The translations under genes and the position numbers were made by a program. A stretch of DNA of 64,000 bases, from NCBI GenBank assembly GCA_035048485.1, contig CM068590.1, positions 1,922,001 to 1,986,000 of the forward strand, in the 5' to 3' direction. Source of the stretch: Pteria penguin (Eukaryota > Mollusca > Bivalvia > Pterioida > Pteriidae). Positions 11,831 through 20,500 of the stretch are shown one piece after another. Numbering within the stretch: the first letter of the stretch is position 1; every line of letters begins with the position of its first letter. Below the pieces are notes generated by a model, which did not search any database, was not told where the DNA came from, and saw only the letters and a list, made by a program, of their open reading frames with translations.

Positions 11831-12188
11831 GATAACACTAATTCCTCTTCATCTTCATACAAGTGTTACTCAGGACCTTCAGTCCATTGATTTTTTGTTC
11901 ATTTTGGACCAAAATTAAGTATGAATATTTTAAGCAGTCAGTAGTTTGTGAAGGAGCAAATTGTGTGAGCGATATAGGCCTTATAGGTCTACCTTGGCCT
12001 TTTGTTTACATTTCCTATTTTGATTAATTTTATATGTGTTTTGGTTTGGTTTTTGGAGTCCTTGAAATGGTTAAATTGTTTATTATCTTAACAATAGAAT
12101 AATGGTGTAGTTTTGTTTTCGGTTCAGTTCTGCATAAAAGGTTTAAAAAAAAAAATGTTCTGGTTTGAGAAATTATCCTGATACTTTC

Positions 12189-13243
12189 CAGGGTTCTCAT
12201 TTCGAGCCGGCGACCGGCGATTTCCCACCTGCTACTTCGGGCAAAATCGCCGCCTACTTTCTATAGCAAAGTCCAAAAAAGTTGTACTATATCATGGATT
12301 TACTTTAATGAAACACAGATGCCACGGTCGGAGAAATATATTCAGCGAGTTGTAGCCGAAATTACAAACCGCGTCACTGGGCCCCCATGTCACGAACCTT
12401 ATGTACGTGTAATCCCGATCCCGCACTGTAACACGTGCGTGTTTTAAAAACGAAAGTAGAAATAATAATAATGAAGAAAATAACAGGATACTTTGCCAAG
12501 CGACCAAGGCTTGGTAGGTCAGATTACGTGTCTTATTTGTTGATGTTGGTTGGTTGGTTGACTGGTGTTTTACGTCGCTTTCAACAATATTTCAGTTATA
12601 TCGCGACATGGAAGCAGGAGGTTACCAACCTCTTAAACATAGTGGCGCAACCCGGGAATCGAACCCGGATCGTCGGCGAGGCAAGCCAAGCGCTTAACCA
12701 CTACACCACGTCTGCCCCCTTATTTGTTGAAAGATGCATCAAGTTCAATTAATTACTGTTATACAACTAATACAGGTGGACTTTAATTTAAATTAATCAC
12801 TGTTATAAAACTAATACCAGTTGAGTTGAATGTACTAACATGGTTTATACATTGGGTCCTCCACTTACTGCGTTTACTCAGCAAATATTCTATATATGTC
12901 TATTCTGCGAACTTGTTGTGCCAACTTAGAGATGAATCATTGAAGTGATTTGATAAAATGGTTACCACCAAACTCTCATACCCAAGACAAAATTTATATA
13001 CTGTATATACTGTATTATCACTTTAAACAGCACAATTTGCTGACATTTTACTGATCAGTCTAATGTCATATTTTAGTGCCCAAAAGCCAGGAAATGCCTC
13101 CTAGTGCCTTCCAAATTTCAAAATTTTCCCGGGGGGGATGCCCCCAGATCCCCTTAGCAGGACTCGCACCTTCGGCACTCGCATATGTCGCCTCCTACTT
13201 TTTTTAAATTCACCTGCTACTTCTAAACTTTTTGAGAACCCTG
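12189..13243 (+). mobile_element. hAT-like element next to the NLR gene, with nested SINE
   Basis: The ends are CAGGGTTCTCATTT and TTTTTGAGAACCCTG (TIR CAGGGTTCTCA), flanked by the 6-bp direct repeat ACTTTC at 12183-12188 and 13244-13249. CACCTGCTACTTC and CCTACTTT phrases occur in both subterminal regions. A start-like peptide MKKITGYFAKRPRLG at about 12472 resembles the first residues of hAT/ZMYM-type transposases. The rest is lost. A SINE is inserted at 12544-12718. The right end is 80 bp before the splice acceptor of the NLR gene's first coding exon. The TSD is shorter than the usual 8 bp, so the superfamily is likely but not certain. Confidence 0.6.
12544..12718 (-). mobile_element. SINE family B (tRNA-headed, ~172 bp)
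   Basis: In minus orientation it has a tRNA-like head with A box (GTGTAGTGGTTAAGCGC) and B box (GGTTCGATTCC), a body (GAGGTTGGTAACCTCCTGC, ATGTCGCGATATAACTGAAA) and a (CCAA)n tail. A perfect 12-bp TSD CTTATTTGTTGA lies at 12532-12543 and 12719-12730. Confidence 0.85.
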
Positions 13244-13323
13244 ACTTTCTAATTTTTTTATTTCCTCAAGGTGTTCAAGAATACCATATGCATCATTCTT
13301 TATAATTTTCATTTTTTCTGCAG

Positions 13324-13382
13324 AAGAAAAGTCAAAACAGTCTCTCCTGTAACATTGAGTTAAGAGAATCAGATCTGTTACC
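13324..13382 (+). promoter_or_regulatory. 5' UTR part and start context of the NLR gene
   Basis: A pyrimidine-rich tract ending CTGCAG (AG at 13322-13323) looks like a splice acceptor, so this coding exon probably has a 5' UTR exon upstream. The start is TTACCATGG, with G at +4 and CC before the ATG. Confidence 0.5.
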
Positions 13383-14034
13383 ATGGCTACAGCTGGAGCA
13401 GTGCCTCAGAGCCCCAATACGTATGGTCCCAGGATGTGTCGAGCAGTTGTTGATTTAGGAGGGGACATGATGAGAGATGCTTTGTGCCATAAGATTAATC
13501 CAAGCACTATTGTATCCTGTATCACAGGATGTAGGCTAAATGCCCAACAGTTGACAATCATCAGTAATGCACAGAGTAGAGGGGACTACAATGAATGTGA
13601 CATAACGTTATTATACACACTACTACGGAACTGTACTGCCACAAATACAGCACTCAGACCTACAAATGGATGGGGAAGATCACCAGCACCGTATGATGTT
13701 ACATTAGGAGACGACTTAGAGAGAATTCGTTTAATGCGGAATGAAGTGTACGGTCATGTAGCAACTACGTCCATACCACATAATATTTATACAAAGTATA
13801 TGAATGAATTACAAGATATTTGTCGTCGTATGGATACAGTGCATAAAGGTCAACTGACAAGATTGTCGAGAACAACGTGGACCTACTCCCAGATGCTGAA
13901 TGATATACAGATATGTTGCATGGATGCCGACATGGAAGCAAAGTATATTGATGAGATCAAACGACTCAAGGAGGAGGATCAGAAACGAGATAGAGACATT
14001 CAAAGTGTAAAAGAGGATTTGTCAACACAATCTG
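13383..14034 (+). CDS. NLR exon 1: DZIP3-like HEPN domain
   Basis: This exon encodes residues 1-217 plus one base. The motifs NGWG (95-98), LGDDLERIRLMRNEVYGH (108-125) and the helical ICRRMD tail are typical of the DZIP3-like HEPN family often joined to NACHT in lophotrochozoans. The donor is CTG|GTATGG. Reading past the donor would end in 16 codons at 14082-14084, so a truncated HEPN-only product is possible if intron 1 is retained. Confidence 0.85.
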
Positions 14035-17000
14035 GTATGGTAAACATTTTTCAATTTTTATCTAAAGTACATATGTCTGTATAAAGTAAGAAGTAAATTT
14101 GGTGTAATGTTTGGCCCGCATTCAAAAAGTCTCAAATTTGAATCTAACCTGACTGTTCTTCTCTCTCGGTAGACCCCATTTCAGTGTACAATGTCCTATA
14201 CATGTATTTGCGATGTTGTAAGATAATGACAAGTAGATTGGACATCAGTTCTGAAAAGGATTTATTTCATAGCAATGACAAGATAATAAATAATATTTGA
14301 GAAAACTTGCTCACTGAAAGAAATGTATCCTTTGAGTTACTTTTATTTCTGCTGCTTTTTTTTCAGCTGAACAAAGACGGACTGCTGCTTACTTAGAAAA
14401 TAAATTCAAAGAACAAGGGACACAATTAGGTAGATACTTTATAGAAAAGTTGTGAAATGTATGATGTGTTTTCATGGGAATTTTGATGTGTTGCCATGGT
14501 AATGTACAGTGAGAGATCATAATAGCTGATGTGGCTGAGGTGCTAAGCTTATGACCCAGAGGTCCTGAAATTCTCTCCTGACATGAGTATGGCAGTGTCC
14601 TGTCTCCTGGCATGGGTATGGCAGTGTCCTGTCTCCTGGCATGGGTATGGCGGTGTCCTGTCTCCTGGCATGGGTATGGGGGTTTCCTGTCTCCTGGCAT
14701 GGGTATGGCGGTGTCTTGTCTCCTGGCATGGGTATGTGGTGTCCTGTCTCCTGGCATGGGTATGGTGGTGTCCTGTCTCCTGGCATGACAGTGTCCTGTC
14801 TCCTGGCATGGGTATGGTGGTGTCCTGTCTCCTGGCATGGCGGTGTCCTGTCTCCTGGCATGGGTATGGTGGTGTTCTGTCTCCTGGCATGGGTATGGCA
14901 GTGTCCTGTCTCCTGGCATGGGTATGTGGTGTCCTGTCTCCTGGCATGGGTATGATGGTGTCTTGTCTCCTGACATAGGTATGGGGGTGTCCTGTCTCCT
15001 GGCATGGCGGTGTCTGTCTCCTGGCATGGGTATGGCAGTGTCCTGTCTCCTGGCATGGGTATGGTGGTGTCCTATCTCCTGGCATGGGTATGGCGGTGTC
15101 CTGTCTCCTGGCATGGGTATGGTGGTGTCCTGTCTTGTGGCATGGGTATGGTCGTGTCCTGTCTCCTGGCATGGGTATGGCGGTGTCCTGTCCCCTGGCA
15201 TGGGTATGGCGGTGTCCTGTCTCCTGGCATGGGTATGGCGGTGTCCTGTCTTGGATGTATCCCTCACTGCTTCCAATGTGTCCTATGCTAAGATATGAAT
15301 TTCTATGAAGTGCATCAGGCAGATGTCGTAACCATATGGGTCCAATGCTAAGGTATGAATTTCTATGAAGTGCATCAGGCAGATGATGTAACCATATGGG
15401 TCCAATGCTAAGGTATGAATTTCTATGAAGTGCATCAGGCAGATGATGTAACCATATGGGTCCAATGCTAAGGTATGAATTTCTATGAAGTGCATCAGGC
15501 AGATGCCGTAACCATATAGGTCCAATGCTAAGGTATGAATTTCTATGAAGTGCATCAGGCAGATGCTGTAACCATATAGGTCCAATGCTAAGATATGAAT
15601 TTCTATGAAGTGCATCAGGCAGATGCTGTAACCATATGGGTCCAATGCTAAGATATAAATTTGTATGAAGAGCATCAGACAGATGCTGTAACCATATAGG
15701 TCCAATGGTAGGAGGGACAGGCGTGGTGTAGTGGTTAAGCGCTTGGCTTGCGGCGCCGACGATCCGGGTTCGATTCCCGGGTTGCGCCTCTATATTTAAG
15801 AGGTTGGTAACCTCCTGCTTCCATGTCGCGATATAACTGAAATATTGTTGAAAGTGACGTAAAACACCAATCAACCAACCAATGTTAAGATATGAATTTC
15901 TATGAAGTGCATTAGGCAGATGCCGTAACCATATGGGTCCAATATTTAGATATGACTTTCTATGAAGTGCATCAGGCAGATGCTGTAACCATATATGTGA
16001 AAAATTGTGGAGTGAAAACACGATAATTAATCTTTCAGTTTCCATTTTATTCAGAATTCTTCTTTTTATAGTTCCTTAATATGATTATACACTACTTACA
16101 GGGCAAAGAATTGACGTTTTGACGTCAGATGTACAACATCAAGCAAGTAAGACGATTTTATAACAACATTGAAGTAATCTCTGTATATATTATATATGGA
16201 CCCGTGTGTAAGATGCCATATCTGACCTACATGTTTGTACTTAAGTGAGTTGGTTAAAAAGTTTGAGGTAGCTCAGTACTTGACACATCGGTCTGTGTCC
16301 TAACTAGGCACCCTGTTGACAAGTCTGAATTTGAGTTGACTATTTTACTGTATGTTTTTTTGCCTTTGACAATAAAGGTGAGTTATTTTTTCATCGATTG
16401 TTCTGTGTGTGTTATTATATACACGGTTAAAGCTGCTAGCTTATCTACCATAGTTGATACTACAACATTAATCAGCTTTATGTAAATGTGAACAATAAGG
16501 CATCAGAGAATTCCTTTGATATATATACATTCAAGTTATATTTGTAGATGTGCAAAGGAGAGAAACTGATGTCTTGACATCAAGAATTCAACGACAAGAA
16601 GGTAAGTAGACAGGATCATGCTAAACAGAATACAATATTCTTCAAGATGGTTTGATTTGATATTTCTTATACCCCCGTCATTAGATAGGAATTATTGTGT
16701 TATGGTGCTGTCCTTCTGGGGAAGGATTGATTGGGCTGAGAGATAATGAAGTGCAAATAGCTATACATGTTAATGAGGAAATCCTACTTCGTTTGCGGGG
16801 GTATATAGGAATCACCTTGTCTGTCTGTCTGTCCATCTGTCTGTCCAGAAAACTAACCTTGACCATAACTTTTGAACCAAAAGAGACTGGGTATTCATAC
16901 TTTACATGTATATTCCTTGTGGCAAGACCTTTCTTTTTGTACCAAAAGTTTTTACCTTGTGACCTTGGCCTTGACATTTGACCTTCTTTTTAAAACTTTA

Positions 17001-17561
17001 ACCTTAGCTATAACTTTTGAACCTAAATAGACTGGGTATGAATACTAAACATGTATGTTCCTTGTGGCAAGACCTTTCTTTTGGTACCAAAATTTTTGAC
17101 ATTGTGACCTTGGCCTTGACATTTGACCTACTTGTTAAAAACTTTAACCTTAGCTATAACTTTTGAACCAAAAGAGACTGGGTATTATACTACACATGTA
17201 TATTCTTTGACTGTGGCAAGATCTTTCTTTTGGTACCAAAATTTTTGACCTTGTGACCTCGGCCTTCACATTTGACCTACTTTTTAAAAACTTTAACCTT
17301 AGCCATAACTTTTGAACCAAAAGAGACTGGGTATTCATACTACACATGTATATTCCTTGTGGCAAAACCTTTCTTTTGGTACCAAAATTGTTGATGTTAT
17401 GACCTTGGCCTTGACATTTGACTTACCTTTTAAAAACTTTAACCTTAGCTATAACTTTTGAAAGAAAAGAGATGGGACCTTCTTACTACACATGTGTATT
17501 CCTTGTGGCAAGACCTTTCTATCAATACCAACATTTTCGACCTTGTGACCTTGGTCTCGAT

Positions 17562-17592
<31 letters not shown>

Positions 17593-20500
17593 AGCCATAA
17601 CTTTTGAAAGAAAAGAGATGGGACCTTCATACTATATATATGTATTCCTTGTGGCAAGACCTTTCAGTCAGTACCAGCATTTTGACCTTGTGACCTTGGC
17701 CTTGACATTTGACTTTTTTTGGGGGGAAAAACTTTTAACTTTGACGGTAAAGTATAGTCATAAAGATAGGGAGTCCATTTTACATGTGTGTATTCTGTAT
17801 GACAAGTCCTGTACACTGAAAGAAGAAGAATTTTGGTGGGGGTATTTGTCCCGTTAGGACAGTTCTAGTTTTTCATAGTTTTACAAGAGTTATCCTTTAA
17901 TGATAGTAAAGTTGAGTATAGTATACTCTGTCATATAGAATGGTTAAGTGCTTTTCTCAAGACCATTATGTTCCCTGTTCAAGTCCTTACTTTCAGACAA
18001 GATAATAAAACTGCAAATACAGAATCCAAGTTGTTATGTAGACATCCTACATTTTTATTTGAAAGTCTGCGGCATTAGACTTGATTTTTGTATGCTGTGG
18101 TGTTAACATATATTATTTTGGAAAACTCGGCTCTTAATTTCATGTGGGGTGGGCATCAGATGTCAAGATTTTTTTGGCGGACTCTTATCTTCAAAATATA
18201 GTCATTAAACTTCACACAGTACTCGGCACGAGCCAAGGGTGTGTCCTATTGAGTTCGATCAAAATGTCAAAGGTCAAGGCCATGGACCTTGATGAATGAA
18301 AATGGTTTCCGAGCTCTATATCTACATTCCACATATTGTTGTGAAGCTTCACACACATACTCATTACGAGATGATGTGCCCTATTGATTTCTGGATTCAA
18401 AGTTCAAGGTGAAACTTCCAATATGAAATTATATTCATGGAGTCTGTCTGTCTGTCCATCCTCCATGTTTAAACATTAGAAAAATGGCAGGTGACACTTT
18501 AGTTGTATTTTTATCCATTTAGGGTTTATATGTTAGGGGATGAAATTGTTTTAGAACTCGGCATAATACACCTTTGAATCAATTTTCTTGTTTTTGAATT
18601 AGTATCACAAGATTAAGGAAATTTACTTAATGGAAATAAAATAAAAAAAGAACGTACATTGAGGTTGTATTTTCCGACAAGCAAAGGGAGGAAACTGCCA
18701 ATTTGATCTTCATAAGTAAATAACAAGCAGGTAAGTAGCCAGGTTCACTCAAAATATAATAGAGTGTTATTGGCAAAGATGTTATGTCTGTCAGGATCTC
18801 TTCTAGTCCTGAAGAATTTCTGGTGGAGGTCTAAACAGTAAAAACCTTAGAAGGGATGAAGTATCCAATCATTTTTACTTTTCGGTAAGATTAGTGATAG
18901 GATGAATCAAGAACAGGACGACATATGCCCCAGAGTTCAGGTTCGTTGCATAGATAATCAAACTGAATGCATGAGAGTGATCCAGAAAGTGTCTTTAGAG
19001 TTTTGTTTTGATTCCAGAATAAAATTTCTATATTCTGGGATCAATATATTGGGGCATATTGTATTGTGTTTTTCCTGTCTGTCTGTTTGTTTGTCTGTAA
19101 AACAAAAATACCTGCTGAACCTTTCAGGCCAGCAGCTTTACAGAAAAACCTTTTAGTAGGCCACAGGGGCATAGGAAGCATTGCAAAAGTGGGTGGAGGA
19201 GGGGGCAACATTAAATTTAATTTCATTTTGTAAAGTGATGAGAATTTGTCCATGATCTGCTAAAAAAAACGGGTGGTGTGGAGGTTAGGTTGTGCCCCTG
19301 ATACCTATGGGCCTGGGTAATAAGGGTAGTCTCTCATAACAGTAGTTATAAGTCTCAAAAGGCATCAGACAATGGATGTACTCGTGATTTATGCAGTATT
19401 TGACAGAAACATTTGCAATTTTCATTTTTCAAATTGTAAATGGTTTGATATTAACAAAGTATTATATTTCCTTTTTCACTTAAACAATCAGACAGAAAAC
19501 AAAAGAAACTTTAATCATTTAATGTAACTATATTCCTCTTGTATGAGTGTATTTGTCATTACAGAAACCATTGCTGAAACTCGCCAAATGATCAAGAGGA
19601 CTGAGCCCTCCTTGCAACAGACCAACACAGAAGACGGTAAAATAATTTCGAAATGCTTCATTATCATTTATCAATATTGTATGAGAGCAATTTGATTTAT
19701 TGTTGATACATTGCATTTCAAATCTGATGATCCAGGTTTGGTTTGATTTCTTTGAATGTACTTTTATAGAGTGCCTGAGTGGTTATCAAGGGCATGACCA
19801 AGCTATAGCCACCACCGCAAAATCAGTCAGCATGTCTGAGTGGTTATCAAGGGCATGACCAAGCTGTAACCACCACCATATAGGTGAAATAAGTGAAATC
19901 AGTCAGCATGCCGGAGTGGTTATCAAGGGCATATCCAAGCTGTAACCACCACCATATAGGTGAAATAAGTGAAATCAGTCAGCATGTCTGAGTGGTTATC
20001 AAGGGCATGACCAAGCTGTATCCACCACCATATAGGTGAAATAAGTGAAATCAGTCAGCATGCCTGAGTGGTTATCAAGGGCATATCCAAGCTGTAACCA
20101 CCACCATATAGGTGAAATAAGTGAAATCAGTCAGCATGCATGAGTGGCTTTCAAGGGCATGACCAAGCTGTAACCACCACCATATAGATGAAATAAGTGA
20201 AATCAGTCGGCATGCATGAGTGGGTATCAAGGGCATGACCAAGCTGTATCCACCACCATAAAGGTGATATAAGTGAATTCAGTCAGCATGCCTGAGTGGT
20301 TATCAAGGGTATTGCCAAGCTGTAACCACCACCATTAAGGTGAAATAAGTGAAATCAGGCAGCATGCCTGAGTGGTTATCAAGGGCATGACCAAGCTGTA
20401 ACCACAACCATAAAGATGAAAGTAGTAAAATCAGTCAGCATGCCTGAGTGGTTTCAAGGGCATGCCCAAGCTGTAACAACCACCATTAAGGTGATATAAG

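Larger units (their letters stand above)
14523..16011 (+). repeat. one SINE A copy expanded internally into two minisatellites (intron 2)
   Basis: Aligned with intact SINE A copies, 14523-14580 matches the tRNA head (GTGGCTGAGGTGCTAAG, GAGGTC), 14580-15254 matches the GGTGTCCTGTCT segment amplified as a 29-bp unit, 15255-15275 is the linker ATCCCTCACTGCTTC, and 15280-15955 is the next segment amplified as a 60-bp unit. The final stretch to about 16011 (CATATATGTGAAAAATTGTG, GAGTGAAAACAC) is the SINE tail, present once. No clean TSD was seen. Confidence 0.75.

Noticed and set aside
14389..16045. Long minus-strand frames (up to 498 codons) and several plus-strand frames
   Set aside because: They run through the 29-bp and 60-bp minisatellites in all frames and have repeat-built peptides. 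They are by-products of tandem repeats in an intron.
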